Origin: Acidobacteriaceae bacterium
Lineage (GTDB): Bacteria > Acidobacteriota > Terriglobia > Terriglobales > Acidobacteriaceae
Direction: 5' to 3'
DNA length: 64,000 bases
NCBI GenBank assembly: GCA_027452245.1
Contig: DAIDGW010000035.1
Location: 29,961-93,960 of the forward strand
Made by a program: the position numbers and the translations under genes. How positions within the stretch are numbered: the stretch's first letter is position 1; each line of letters begins with the position of its first letter. Positions 26,540 through 35,699 of the stretch are shown here, one piece after another. The notes below the pieces were generated by a model. That model had not been told where the DNA came from. It worked only from the letters and a program-made list of their open reading frames with translations, and did no database searches.

Positions 26540-28591
26540 ATGGCAGCCATCGGCAGTTTCGCTCTCCTTTTAGCCCTCGGCCTGAGTGTCTACTCCTTTC
26601 TCGCGGGAATCTTCGCCCTCATCCGTCAGCACGACGAAAGCTCGCCGCGCATCGGAGAGACCGCTCGCCGCGCCGGCGTCATGATCTTTGCCGCGGTCCT
26701 GCTGGCCTCGCTGGTTCTCGTCGTCAGCGCCTTTCAGGACAACTTCACCATCGCCTACATCTTCCACCACAGCAACCGCGCGCTTTCCCTTCCTTATAAG
26801 TTTGCCGTCCTCTGGTCCGGCCAGGAGGGTTCGCTGCTGTTCTGGTCGCTGCTGCTGGCCGCCTACGGATTCGTCCTCCGCCTCCGTTACAAAACCGATC
26901 CCCGGCTGTTCGCTTATGCTTCGGTGGTCATCGCCGGCGTCCAGATATTCTTTCTCTTGCTGGTAAATTTCGCCGCCAATCCCTTCGGCCTGCTCGGTGG
27001 CCCCCTGCGCGCCGACGGCAGCGGACTCAATCCCCTGCTGCAGTATCCCGAGATGGTCATCCATCCTCCCATGCTCTACCTGGGATACGTTGGCTTTACC
27101 GTCCCCTTTGCGTTTGCTCTCGGCGCTTTGATCATGCGCTATCCCGGCGAAAAATGGATTCATATCACCCGCCGCTGGACCATGGTCACCTGGGGATTCC
27201 TCACCTGCGGCATCTTCCTCGGCGCTCACTGGGCCTATTCGGTTCTGGGATGGGGCGGCTACTGGGGATGGGATCCCGTCGAGAACGCCTCGCTCATGCC
27301 CTGGCTCGTCGGTACCGCTTTCCTGCACTCCGTCATGATGCAGGAAAAGCGCGGCATGCTGAAGGTCTGGAATATGTGGCTGGTCTTCGCTACCTTCTGG
27401 CTCTCCATTCTCGGCACGTTCCTGACCCGCAGCGGGATCATCAGCTCTGTTCACGCCTTCGCGCAATCCTCGATCGGCGACTGGTTTGCCTGGTTCCTCG
27501 CGATCAGTTTGGCGGTCTTTGTCTACTTCTTCTTCAAGAACAAGGAACATCTGCGCAGCGAGCACAAGCTGGAGTCGCTGGTCTCGCGCGAATCGAGTTT
27601 CCTGTTCAACAATCTTCTTTTCATGCTCGCCTGCTTCATCGTCCTCTGGGGAACGTGGTTCCCGAAAATTTCTGAACTCGTGCAGGGCAACAAAGTCACG
27701 GTCGGCCCGCCCTTCTACAACCGGGTCAACATTCCAGTCGCGCTCTTGTTGCTCGTGTTGACTGCCGTCGGCCCGCTGCTGGCCTGGCGCAAAACTTCCC
27801 TGGAGAGCCTCAAGCGCAATTTCTTCGGGCCCACGATGGGCGCCATCGCCGTCGCCATTTTCCTGATGGCGACTCCGCCAAGCTGGGGATCCCCCTTCGG
27901 TCTCCGTCCCTGGCAGGACATGACGTACTTCTACTCGCTGATGGCTATCTCTCTCTGCGCGCTCGTCACCTTCACGGTCGCCAGCGAGTTCTACCGCGGC
28001 GGAAAAGTCATCTCCAACAAGACCGGGCAGGGCATGTTCGCCTCCATGGTGCAACTCACCCACCGCAACACCCGCCGTTATGGCGGATACATCGTTCACT
28101 TCGGCGTCGTCGTGGTCATCATCGGTATTGCCGGCGCGGCATTCAATCAGGACAAAGAGCAGGAAATGGGCTATGGCGATAAAGCCACCATCGGCCCGTA
28201 CACCCTCGTCTGCCGCTCCTACACGCAGGACGATAAGGCCAACTATGCCAGCGAATGGGCGATCATGGAGGTCTACAAAAATGGACACATGATCGATACC
28301 CTCACTCCCGAGCGCCGCTTCTATAAGGCCAGCCAGCAGACCACGACTCTGCCCGCGGTCCGCTCCACCCTGGCCGACGATCTGTATCTGGTCTATGAAG
28401 GCCAGAATCCCGACACCCAAAAGCCGATTTTGAAGTTTCACCTCAATCCACTCGTGATGTGGATCTGGATGGGTGTCTGGATCATTCTCGCGGGAACGAT
28501 CCTTGCGTTGATACCGAACGCGCAAGCGGCGGTTCGCGTACCCGCTCCGCGATTAGTCGAGCATGCCGCCCCCGTCGCCACAGGAGATTAA
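26540..28591 (+). CDS. ccmF: Cytochrome c-type biogenesis protein CcmF (haem lyase)
   Basis: An integral membrane protein that, with CcmH and CcmI, attaches haem to apocytochrome c outside the membrane (system I maturation). At 683 residues it has the family length and about 15 hydrophobic helices. The tryptophan-rich haem-handling motif is plain: LGWGGYWGWDPVENASLMPWLVGTAFLHS near residue 240. Other family blocks are SLPYKFAVLWSGQEGSLLFWSLLLA and LTRSGIISSVHAFAQSSIGDWF. The C-terminal part includes the periplasmic domain and a last helix. ccmH and the short ccmI follow; ccmE and ccmG are not in this cluster. Confidence 0.95.
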   Translation: MAAIGSFALLLALGLSVYSFLAGIFALIRQHDESSPRIGETARRAGVMIFAAVLLASLVLVVSAFQDNFTIAYIFHHSNRALSLPYKFAVLWSGQEGSLLFWSLLLAAYGFVLRLRYKTDPRLFAYASVVIAGVQIFFLLLVNFAANPFGLLGGPLRADGSGLNPLLQYPEMVIHPPMLYLGYVGFTVPFAFALGALIMRYPGEKWIHITRRWTMVTWGFLTCGIFLGAHWAYSVLGWGGYWGWDPVENASLMPWLVGTAFLHSVMMQEKRGMLKVWNMWLVFATFWLSILGTFLTRSGIISSVHAFAQSSIGDWFAWFLAISLAVFVYFFFKNKEHLRSEHKLESLVSRESSFLFNNLLFMLACFIVLWGTWFPKISELVQGNKVTVGPPFYNRVNIPVALLLLVLTAVGPLLAWRKTSLESLKRNFFGPTMGAIAVAIFLMATPPSWGSPFGLRPWQDMTYFYSLMAISLCALVTFTVASEFYRGGKVISNKTGQGMFASMVQLTHRNTRRYGGYIVHFGVVVVIIGIAGAAFNQDKEQEMGYGDKATIGPYTLVCRSYTQDDKANYASEWAIMEVYKNGHMIDTLTPERRFYKASQQTTTLPAVRSTLADDLYLVYEGQNPDTQKPILKFHLNPLVMWIWMGVWIILAGTILALIPNAQAAVRVPAPRLVEHAAPVATGD

Positions 28592-28650
28592 GGAACACTG
28601 CAATGCGGCCAGAGTTTTGATCTTTTGAGACCGGTGCGCCCCAAGGGACC

Positions 28651-29157
28651 ATGCACAAAATTGTCAACATGAACAAACTGAACCCAACCCTCCGCCGAAC
28701 CTTGCAGTGCGTCATTCTCTGCTCGGCGGTATTCGCCTTTCTCGGCGCCGGAGATCCCGCCTCCCGCTTCTCCGATATCGGCCATCAACTCATGTGCATC
28801 TGCGGATGTCACCAGGTCCTGCTGGAATGCAATCACGTCGGCTGCCCCGACTCCGACAGCATGCGCAATGAACTCATGGCCTCGATCACTCGCGGTGACA
28901 GCGACTCATTAATCCAACAGGCGTTCGTGCAGAAATATGGACCGACGGTTCTCGCCGCTCCCACCACCACCGGCTTCAATCGCACCGCCTGGATCGTGCC
29001 CTTCGTCGCCTTGGCGCTGGGACTCGTTTCCGTCTCGGCCGTGGTTCGCGCCTGGAAAAACCGTCCCGCACCTGCCATTGCCGACGGCATTAAGCCTCCG
29101 CGCGGCGTGGAACTTGAGCAGTTCCGCGAACAGGCTCGCAAGGATACTGAATTATGA
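28651..29157 (+). CDS. ccmH: Cytochrome c-type biogenesis protein CcmH
   Basis: A thiol-redox partner that reduces apocytochrome c cysteines before haem attachment. The 168-residue protein has an N-terminal hydrophobic segment, then the redox motif region LMCICGCHQVLLECNHVGCPDSDSMRNEL near residue 50, and a membrane helix near 115 (WIVPFVALALGLVSVSAVVRAW). The motif has more cysteines than the LRCxxC of proteobacteria. The ATG at 28669 (MNKLNPTL) is an alternative start. It overlaps the next gene by four bases (ATGA). Confidence 0.9.
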   Translation: MHKIVNMNKLNPTLRRTLQCVILCSAVFAFLGAGDPASRFSDIGHQLMCICGCHQVLLECNHVGCPDSDSMRNELMASITRGDSDSLIQQAFVQKYGPTVLAAPTTTGFNRTAWIVPFVALALGLVSVSAVVRAWKNRPAPAIADGIKPPRGVELEQFREQARKDTEL

Positions 29158-29456
29158 ACATTGATGCATTTCTCATCTGCGCTCTCGTTACCGTTGGAAC
29201 CTACTACTACGTTTTTCATCTCCCCGGCCGCCTCTATCTTGGTCCCGAGAAAACACGCCTCGGCTACCTCCGAGAGCGCAAGGAAGCCGTTTACGAGAAC
29301 CTCCGCGACCTGAATTTTGAGTACAGCGCTGGAAAAATGCCGGAAGCCGATTACGTATCCTTGAAATCAAACCTTCAGGACGAAGCGGCTACTCTGCTCG
29401 CCGAAATTGCCCGCCTGGAAGCGAAGGCCCAGCAAACTCCAGACCGCAAACGCTAA
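29154..29456 (+). CDS. Short CcmI-like membrane protein
   Basis: A 100-residue protein with one N-terminal membrane helix (IDAFLICALVTVGTYYYVFHL) and a cytoplasmic coiled-coil-like tail (LRERKEAVYENLRDLNFEYSAGKMPEADYVSLKSNLQDEAATLLAEIARLEAKA). The tail matches the linker after the first helix of CcmI, including the (E)NLRDL.FEY..GK...DY pattern. The second helix and TPR domain of full CcmI are absent, which is common in this phylum. The ATGA overlap with ccmH supports a haem-ligation role. Confidence 0.82.
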   Translation: MNIDAFLICALVTVGTYYYVFHLPGRLYLGPEKTRLGYLRERKEAVYENLRDLNFEYSAGKMPEADYVSLKSNLQDEAATLLAEIARLEAKAQQTPDRKR

Positions 29457-29483
29457 GCGCCGACCCGGGACATTTCTCCCCCC

Positions 29484-29536
29484 TTGCGCCTGAAACCCGT
29501 ATCCCTTAAAATAAAACTGTACCAATTTAGTTCTAT
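29484..29536 (+). promoter_or_regulatory. suf promoter with Rrf2-type inverted-repeat operator
   Basis: TTGCGC, a 17-base spacer and TAAAAT (29507-29512) form a plausible promoter 70 bases before rrf2. Overlapping the -10 box is the inverted repeat ATAAAACT-N10-AGTTCTAT (29511-29536), whose arms match at seven of eight positions. Its size and position suit an Rrf2-family dimer (IscR/SufR-like) repressing its own operon. Confidence 0.55.
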
Positions 29537-29580
29537 TTATCATCCAAGGGTTTAGAGGTTGATTCGGCAATAACTTAGCC

Positions 29581-30063
29581 ATGATTCGCCTGGGCAAATT
29601 GACCGACTACGGATTGGTTCTAATGAGCCAGATGGCTCGCCAGCCCCAGAGCAGTTTGCACACCGCACGCGACCTTGCTGTGCAGTGCAAACTCCCGCTG
29701 CCTACCGTCAGCAAGATCCTCAAGGTCCTCTTGCAGAACGGATTGCTCAGTTCGCACCGCGGCATCAAGGGCGGCTACGGACTGGTCCGCGAGCCCCGAA
29801 TGATCTCCATCGCCGAGATCATCTCTGCCTTGGAAGGGCCCTTCGCCCTGACCGAGTGCAGCACCGATGTGACCGGCATGTGCGATCTCGAACCGTGCTG
29901 CCCGATCAAAGATAATCAGCGGATTATTAACCGGGTCGTCCAGGAATCCCTGCGCGACCTGATGCTTTCTGACCTAATCCGGCCGATGCAGCTCGCAGCC
30001 ATGCGCGGCCAAAAAAACAACATCGTACCCGCGTCGAGTTTAATTTCCGGGAGAGTGCAATGA
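29581..30063 (+). CDS. Rrf2-family Fe-S-responsive regulator of the suf operon
   Basis: A 160-residue repressor/sensor with an Rrf2 winged helix ([17 protein letters not shown]...[46 protein letters not shown]). A cysteine cluster near residue 98 ([17 protein letters not shown]) is expected to hold an Fe-S cluster. The sequence resembles the SUF-system regulators called SufR in acidobacteria and gamma-proteobacteria, which are unrelated to cyanobacterial SufR. It overlaps sufB by four bases, so it heads the operon and probably autoregulates through the inverted repeat at its promoter. Confidence 0.92.
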   Translation: MIRLGKLTDYGLVLMSQMARQPQSSLHTARDLAVQCKLPLPTVSKILKVLLQNGLLSSHRGIKGGYGLVREPRMISIAEIISALEGPFALTECSTDVTGMCDLEPCCPIKDNQRIINRVVQESLRDLMLSDLIRPMQLAAMRGQKNNIVPASSLISGRVQ

Positions 30064-31517
30064 GCACCAGCGTAGATACCTTTCGTGACCTCGCCCAGCA
30101 GGACTACAAGTGGGGCTTCGTCACCGACATCGAGCACGAGCAGGTCCCCAAAGGCCTGAACGAAGACATCGTCCGCACGATTTCGGCCAAGAAGAACGAG
30201 CCGGCATTCATGCTGGAGTGGCGCCTCAAGGCCTTCCGCCATTGGATGTCGCTGGAGAAGGCGCAGGCCGAGCCGAAGTGGGCCAATATCAAGTACGCGC
30301 CGATCGACTATCAGGACATCGTCTACTACTCTGCCCCGAAGCAGAAAAAGCAGCTGAACAGCCTCGACGAACTCGATCCGGAAATCCTCCGCACCTACGA
30401 GAAGCTTGGCATTCCTCTGGCTGAGCAGAAGATGCTCGCCGGCGTAGCCGTGGACGCCGTGTTCGACAGCGTCTCGGTCGCAACTACGTTCAAAGAGAAG
30501 CTGGCCGAACTGGGAGTAATTTTCTGCTCCTTCTCCGAAGCGCTGCAGAAGTATCCCGAACTGGTCCAGAAGTATCTCGGCACGGTCGTCCCTTATACCG
30601 ATAATTTCTTCGCATCCCTGAACTCAGCCGTCTTCAGCGACGGTTCCTTTGTCTACGTTCCCAAGGGCGTTCGCTGCCCGATGGAGCTTTCCACCTACTT
30701 CCGCATCAACGCCGCCGAGACCGGACAGTTCGAGCGCACCCTGATCGTCGCCGATGAAGGCGCCTACGTCAGCTATCTCGAGGGCTGCACCGCCCCCATC
30801 CGCGATGAGAACCAACTGCACGCCGCCGTCGTCGAACTGATCGCTCTCGACAACGCTCAAATCAAGTACTCGACCGTGCAAAACTGGTACCCCGGCGACA
30901 AGCAAGGACGCGGCGGCATCTACAACTTCGTCACCAAGCGTGGCAACTGCAAGGGCGTGAACTCCAAAATTTCCTGGACGCAGGTCGAGACCGGATCTGC
31001 TATCACCTGGAAGTATCCAAGCTGCATCCTGCAAGGCGACAACTCGATCGGCGAATTTTACTCGGTCGCGCTGGCCAACAATTATCAGCAGGCCGACACC
31101 GGCACGAAGATGATCCACCTGGGCAAGAACACCAGTAGCACGATCGTCTCCAAGGGCATCTCCGCCGGCCACGGGCAAAACACCTATCGCGGACAGGTGA
31201 AGATCCAGAAGAATGCCACCGGCGCGCGCAACTACACGCAATGCGATTCGCTGCTGATCGGCGACAAGTGCGGTGCGCACACCTTCCCGTACATCGAAGT
31301 GAAGAACTCGACCGCTCGCATGGAGCACGAGGCTTCCACCTCCAAGATCGGCGAAGATCAGCTCTTTTATTTGCAGCAGCGCGGGCTCAAGGCCGAAGAC
31401 GCCGTCTCCATGATCGTCAACGGATTCTGCAAGCAGGTCTTCCGCGAGCTGCCCATGGAATTTGCCGTCGAAGCCCAAAAGCTGCTCAGCGTCAGCCTGG
31501 AAGGCAGCGTCGGGTAG
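30060..31517 (+). CDS. sufB: Fe-S cluster assembly scaffold SufB
   Basis: Scaffold subunit of the SufBCD complex, on which new Fe-S clusters are built. The 485-residue length is normal. Conserved stretches include [82 protein letters not shown] with the sulfur-accepting cysteine, and [33 protein letters not shown] near the C-terminus. It overlaps the upstream regulator by ATGA. A 153-base gap with repeat sequence separates it from sufC. Confidence 0.97.
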   Translation: MSTSVDTFRDLAQQDYKWGFVTDIEHEQVPKGLNEDIVRTISAKKNEPAFMLEWRLKAFRHWMSLEKAQAEPKWANIKYAPIDYQDIVYYSAPKQKKQLNSLDELDPEILRTYEKLGIPLAEQKMLAGVAVDAVFDSVSVATTFKEKLAELGVIFCSFSEALQKYPELVQKYLGTVVPYTDNFFASLNSAVFSDGSFVYVPKGVRCPMELSTYFRINAAETGQFERTLIVADEGAYVSYLEGCTAPIRDENQLHAAVVELIALDNAQIKYSTVQNWYPGDKQGRGGIYNFVTKRGNCKGVNSKISWTQVETGSAITWKYPSCILQGDNSIGEFYSVALANNYQQADTGTKMIHLGKNTSSTIVSKGISAGHGQNTYRGQVKIQKNATGARNYTQCDSLLIGDKCGAHTFPYIEVKNSTARMEHEASTSKIGEDQLFYLQQRGLKAEDAVSMIVNGFCKQVFRELPMEFAVEAQKLLSVSLEGSVG

Positions 31518-31540
31518 CCGGTTCGGTGTGGCGTGGCGAT

Positions 31541-31644
31541 TTAGCGCTGCGAACCAATTTAGCCCCGGCGAAAGCGACCGATAATAGCCCGTCGCTTCAG
31601 AGCCGGGAACCTTAGGCATTGAGAGCGCGTCCCCGCAGGGACGC
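31541..31644. repeat. Dispersed repeat remnant with perfect hairpin between sufB and sufC
   Basis: The sufB-sufC gap begins with TTTAGCGCTGC (31541-31551), which recurs in the sufC-sufD gap, and contains a perfect stem GCGTCCC-cgca-GGGACGC (31627-31644). The mix of tttag..gcc blocks and a GC hairpin is typical of non-coding repeat families in these genomes. The hairpin has no T tract, so it is an unlikely terminator but could protect mRNA ends. Confidence 0.55.
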
Positions 31645-31670
31645 CTGAAAGCACAACGAAGGAACAACGC

Positions 31671-32438
31671 ATGCATCTGCTCGAAATCAAAAATCTGCAC
31701 GCCAATGTTGACGGGCACGAGATCCTCAAAGGCATCAATCTCATCCTCAACCCCGGTGAAGTTCATTCCATCATGGGCCCGAACGGATCGGGCAAAAGCA
31801 CGTTGGCGCAGGTGCTGTCGCGCCATCCCGCGTACGAAGTCACCGACGGTGAAGTCTTGTACAACGGCAAAGACCTGCTCGCCATGAAGCCCGAAGAAGC
31901 CGCCTGCGAAGGCGTTTTCCTCGCCTTCCAATATCCGGTCGAGATTCCCGGCATCAGCAACACCTACTTTCTACGCTCGGCGCTGAACGCCATCCGTAAA
32001 TACCGCGGCGAAGACGAAATGGATGCGATGGACTTTCTGCCCATGTTCCGCGAGAAGTTGAAACTGCTCGAAATGGACGACAAGCTGATGAACCGCTCCG
32101 TCAACGAGGGCTTCTCGGGCGGCGAAAAGAAGCGCAATGAGATTTTGCAGATGGCCATTCTGCAACCCAAGCTGGCGATCCTCGATGAAACCGACTCCGG
32201 CCTTGACATTGACGCGCTCCGCATCGTGGCCAACGGCGTAAACGCCCTGCGCGGTCCCGAGCGCGCCATGCTGGTCGTGACTCACTATCAGCGGCTGTTG
32301 AACTACATCGTGCCCGACTTCGTGCATGTGCTGGTTGACGGGCGCATCGTCCGCTCCGGCGGAAAAGAACTGGCGCTCGAACTGGAAGAAAAAGGCTACG
32401 GCTGGATCGAAGCCGAGGCCCAACCCACATCCGCATAG
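31671..32438 (+). CDS. sufC: Fe-S cluster assembly ATPase SufC
   Basis: ABC-type ATPase that drives conformational change in the SufBCD scaffold. The 255-residue protein has Walker A GPNGSGKST near residue 38, a Q-loop (AFQYPVEIPGISN), the family's variant signature FSGGEKKRNEILQM, Walker B LAILDETDSGLDID and a switch histidine in VVTHYQRLL. An AAGGAA ribosome site lies just before the ATG. Confidence 0.97.
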   Translation: MHLLEIKNLHANVDGHEILKGINLILNPGEVHSIMGPNGSGKSTLAQVLSRHPAYEVTDGEVLYNGKDLLAMKPEEAACEGVFLAFQYPVEIPGISNTYFLRSALNAIRKYRGEDEMDAMDFLPMFREKLKLLEMDDKLMNRSVNEGFSGGEKKRNEILQMAILQPKLAILDETDSGLDIDALRIVANGVNALRGPERAMLVVTHYQRLLNYIVPDFVHVLVDGRIVRSGGKELALELEEKGYGWIEAEAQPTSA

Positions 32439-32527
32439 GTGGTACCGGTAGAGGGTGCCCCGGGGTCTCGCCGAATTTGCCAGACCTGTTTGCCAGACCG
32501 GGGAGAAATTGAAGTTATTGGGCGCGC

Positions 32528-32574
32528 TTTAGCGCTGCCATGCAGAATCGGCTTACAAGTGGGGTTTTAGCCCC
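32528..32574. repeat. Second repeat remnant, between sufC and sufD
   Basis: TTTAGCGCTGC (32528-32538) repeats exactly the 11-mer in the sufB-sufC gap, and a GGGG-TTTTAG-CCCC element follows at 32561-32574. The wider 147-base spacer also has a GCCAGACC duplication (GCCAGACCTGTTTGCCAGACC). No promoter is evident, so sufD is probably read through from upstream. Confidence 0.5.
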
Positions 32575-32585
32575 TGAGGTACGAC

Positions 32586-33956
32586 GTGACCACGACCGCA
32601 ATTGAAAAACTCGATCATCATCTGCACACCTTCACGGAATTCGCGAAACGCGCCTCCGGCCCCTCCTGGCTGAAGAAACTCCGCGAAGACGCATTCGCCC
32701 GCTTCTGCGAAACCGGATTCCCGACCACCCGCGACGAGGACTGGCGCTTCACCAACGTCTCCGCGATCGCGCGCACCCCGTTCGAACTGGCGCAATCCGC
32801 CACTCATCTCTCGAATGCCGATATTGCGCAATGGCACATGGAAAACTCCGCCGCTGAACTCGTCTTCGTCGATGGATACTACGTCCCCGAGCTATCGCGC
32901 CTGCAAGGTGTCAAGGGAACGGTGACCAACCTGCAACCAGCGATCACCTCCAAAGAAGTCGAATCCCATCTCGGCCGTTACCTCAACATTCACCGCGATC
33001 CCTTCTCCGCCCTGAATACGGCCTTTGCCGCAGACGGCGCCTATGTCCGGATCAGGCGCGGAACCCTGCTCGAAAATCCTATTCACCTGCTTTTCGTTTC
33101 GACGCAAGCCAACACGCCGCGCATGGTTCATCCCCGCAACCTGCTGGTTTGCGAGATGGAAACGCAGGCCACGTTCATCGAACAGTACGTCTCGCTCGGC
33201 ACCGGGACGGTGCTCTCCAATAGCGCCACCGAGTTGATTGCCGGTGAGAATTCCAACATCTCGCATTACATGATCGAGCGCGAGGATACCGCCGCGTTCA
33301 ACGTCTCTACCCTGCGCATTCAGCAGGAGCGCAGCTCCAACGTCGCCTCGCATTCGCTTCTGCTCGGTGGTGGGCTCGTGCGCAACAATGTCCATCCCGT
33401 GCTTGCCGGCGAAGGTAGCGAGTGCCTGATTAATGGCCTGTTCGTCGGAAGCGGCAAGCAGCATCTTGACAACTACATGCATGTCGAGCACGCCAGCCCG
33501 CATTGCAGCAGCCGCCAGTTCTACAATGGAATTCTCGACGACCACGCACACGGCGTTTTTCACGGACGCATCGTCGTCCACAAAGACGCCCAGAAGACCG
33601 ACGCCAAGCAGACCAACCGCAACCTGCTTTTGTCCGATGACGCGCAGATCGACACCAAGCCGCAACTGGAAATCTACGCCGACGACGTGAAGTGTACGCA
33701 CGGCGCGACCATCGGCCAGATCGAAGAGAATGCACTTTTCTATCTGCGCTCGCGCGGCATCGATGAAGTCAGCGCCCGCCGTCTGCTACTGCTGGCCTTC
33801 GCCAGTGAGTGTCTCGACCGCATGAAACCCGGTCCGGCGCAGGCTCATGCCGAGCAATTGATCCACGCGCACCTGCTCAATGTTGCCGATCACGCGCACT
33901 CGCAATCTGCCAGGACGAGCAAAGGCACCGGACGCAATTGGGAGGAAGTCGGATGA
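32586..33956 (+). CDS. sufD: Fe-S cluster assembly protein SufD
   Basis: SufB paralogue that completes the SufBCD scaffold and helps iron entry. It is 456 residues long, starting at a GTG (MTTTAIEKLDHHLHTF). Family blocks are FPTTRDEDWRFTNVSAI near residue 45, RIRRGTLLENPIHLLFVS, and the C-terminal YNGILDDHAHGVFHGRIVVHKDAQKTDAKQTNRNLLLSDDAQIDTKPQLEIYADDVKCTHGATIG, typical of SufB/SufD beta-helix proteins. It overlaps sufS by four bases. Confidence 0.95.
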   Translation: MTTTAIEKLDHHLHTFTEFAKRASGPSWLKKLREDAFARFCETGFPTTRDEDWRFTNVSAIARTPFELAQSATHLSNADIAQWHMENSAAELVFVDGYYVPELSRLQGVKGTVTNLQPAITSKEVESHLGRYLNIHRDPFSALNTAFAADGAYVRIRRGTLLENPIHLLFVSTQANTPRMVHPRNLLVCEMETQATFIEQYVSLGTGTVLSNSATELIAGENSNISHYMIEREDTAAFNVSTLRIQQERSSNVASHSLLLGGGLVRNNVHPVLAGEGSECLINGLFVGSGKQHLDNYMHVEHASPHCSSRQFYNGILDDHAHGVFHGRIVVHKDAQKTDAKQTNRNLLLSDDAQIDTKPQLEIYADDVKCTHGATIGQIEENALFYLRSRGIDEVSARRLLLLAFASECLDRMKPGPAQAHAEQLIHAHLLNVADHAHSQSARTSKGTGRNWEEVG

Positions 33957-35224
33957 GTACCGCCGTGAAGCTGCCCGCCAGAGAATCCGCCCCGCACGAA
34001 ATGTCAGACTACGATGTCGAGCGCATCCGCGCCGATTTCCCCATCCTCCGCGAAAAAGCTCACGGACACACGCTCGTCTATCTCGACAACGCCGCCACCT
34101 CGCAGAAGCCCAAAGCCGTCATCGACGCGATCGTCGGCTATTACGAGCACGAGAACGCCAATATCCATCGTGGCGTGCATTATCTTTCTGAGCGCGCCAC
34201 CGAAGAATTCGAACTGGCGCGCAAGTCCGCGCAAAAATTCATCAACGCTCCACGTCCGAGTGAAATCATCTTTGTGCGCGGTGCCACCGAAGCTATCAAT
34301 CTGGTCGCCCAAACTTATGGGCGCACCCACGTTCATGCCGGAGACGAAGTGCTCATCACCGCCATGGAGCATCACTCCGACATCGTTCCCTGGCAAATCC
34401 TCTGCGAACAGCAGGGGGCCAAACTCAAAGTCGCGCCCATCAACGATCGCGGCGAACTGATCCTCGCAGAATTCGAGCGGCTGCTCACGCCGCGCACGAA
34501 GATTGTCGGCGTAGGCCACGTCTCCAACGCGCTCGGGACCGTCAACCCCGTCCGCGAAATCGTGACAATGGCGCACGCGCGCAACATCCCGGTGCTCGTC
34601 GACGGAGCGCAGGCCGCGCCCCATGTCGCCATCGACGTACAGCAACTCGACTGCGATTTCTACGCCATCTCCGGACACAAAATGTACGGCCCCACCGGAA
34701 TCGGCATCCTTTACGGCAAGCAGGCGCTGCTCGAAGCCATGCCCCCGTATCAGGGCGGCGGAGACATGATCAGTTCCGTCACCTTCGAAAAGACTTCCTA
34801 CAACCGGGTTCCGCACAAATTTGAAGCCGGCACGCCCGACATGGCCGGAGCCATCGGCCTGCGCGCCGCCATCGAATATCTGCAGAAGCTCGGCATGAAC
34901 AACATCGCGGCCCACGAGCATCAGTTGCTCGAATACGCGACCCGGGCCGTCTCCGCCATCCCCGGCGTTCGCATCATTGGCACCGCGCGCCACAAGGCCA
35001 GCGTGCTGTCATTCGTGATCGAAGGAGTTCATCCCCACGATATCGGCACCATCCTCGATCAGCAAGGCATCGCCATCCGCACCGGGCATCATTGCGCTCA
35101 ACCCGTAATGGAGTGCTTCAAGATCGACGCGACCGCCCGTGCTTCCTTTGGCATCTACAACACCAAAGAAGAGATCGATGCGCTGGTCCGCGGCATCAAA
35201 AAGGTGCAGGAGGTTTTTGCCTGA
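33953..35224 (+). CDS. sufS: Cysteine desulfurase SufS
   Basis: PLP enzyme that takes sulfur from cysteine for Fe-S assembly. Of the track's 471 residues the first 48 are read-through of sufD sequence in another frame. The real start is ATG 33953 (MSTAVKLPARES), preceded by GGGAGGAAG and overlapping the sufD stop. Motifs are YLDNAATSQKPKAVIDAI, the PLP-binding lysine in YAISGHKMYGPTGIGILYG and the sulfur-carrying cysteine in RTGHHCAQPVM. This is the group II SufS pattern. Confidence 0.96.
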   Translation: MSTAVKLPARESAPHEMSDYDVERIRADFPILREKAHGHTLVYLDNAATSQKPKAVIDAIVGYYEHENANIHRGVHYLSERATEEFELARKSAQKFINAPRPSEIIFVRGATEAINLVAQTYGRTHVHAGDEVLITAMEHHSDIVPWQILCEQQGAKLKVAPINDRGELILAEFERLLTPRTKIVGVGHVSNALGTVNPVREIVTMAHARNIPVLVDGAQAAPHVAIDVQQLDCDFYAISGHKMYGPTGIGILYGKQALLEAMPPYQGGGDMISSVTFEKTSYNRVPHKFEAGTPDMAGAIGLRAAIEYLQKLGMNNIAAHEHQLLEYATRAVSAIPGVRIIGTARHKASVLSFVIEGVHPHDIGTILDQQGIAIRTGHHCAQPVMECFKIDATARASFGIYNTKEEIDALVRGIKKVQEVFA

Positions 35225-35676
35225 TGCCCGATCTTCGCGATCTATATCAGGAAGTGATCCTCGAGCACAGCAAGTCTCCGCGGAACTACCGCGAGTTGAA
35301 GCCCGCCGATCACAAGGCGGAAGGCTACAATCCGCTCTGCGGCGACCGCTTCACTATCTATCTGCAAATGGATGGCGATTCCATCTGCGACATCGGATTT
35401 CAGGGCTCCGGTTGCGCCATCTCGAAAGCTTCCGCGTCAATGATGACGCAGGCCTTGAAAGGCAAGACTAAAGAAGAAGCCGAGAAGCTGTTTCACCGCT
35501 TCCACGAAGTCGTCACAGGCAAAACGGAGTCCCACGGGCACGAAGCCGAACTCGGCAAGCTCGCCGTCTTCGCCGGCGTTTCCGAGTTTCCGCTGCGCGT
35601 GAAATGCGCGACTCTGGCCTGGCATACGCTCGAAGCTGCGATCGAAGGAAAACAGGAAGCCGTTTCCACTGAATAA
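35224..35676 (+). CDS. sufU: SufU/IscU-type sulfur acceptor
   Basis: Takes sulfane sulfur from SufS and hands it to SufBCD. ATG 35224 (MPDLRDLYQEVILEHSKSPRN) overlaps the sufS stop by one base; the longer track ORF is read-through. The 150-residue protein has the zinc/sulfur ligands of SufU: GYNPLCGDRFTIYL, GFQGSGCAISKASASMM and LRVKCATLAWHTLEAAI. The 18-20 residue SufU-specific stretch between the second and third cysteines is present, favouring SufU over scaffold IscU. Confidence 0.95.
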   Translation: MPDLRDLYQEVILEHSKSPRNYRELKPADHKAEGYNPLCGDRFTIYLQMDGDSICDIGFQGSGCAISKASASMMTQALKGKTKEEAEKLFHRFHEVVTGKTESHGHEAELGKLAVFAGVSEFPLRVKCATLAWHTLEAAIEGKQEAVSTE

Positions 35677-35699
35677 CGAATTCGAGACTGAGTGGTCTT

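Noticed and set aside
26570-28525. 651-residue minus-strand ORF opposite ccmF
   Set aside because: Antisense shadow of ccmF; the translation is low-complexity Asp/Glu/His/Arg-rich with no membrane or catalytic pattern.
31627-31644. Perfect GC hairpin after sufB as a terminator
   Set aside because: No T tract follows and the suf genes continue downstream; a repeat element is a better explanation.
30624-31931. 435-residue minus-strand ORF opposite sufB/sufC
   Set aside because: Shadow of conserved suf genes, spanning two of them and their spacer.
33809-33952. N-terminal extension of SufS in the ORF track
   Set aside because: These codons are the sufD 3' end in another frame; ATG 33953 has a ribosome site and the family N-terminus.
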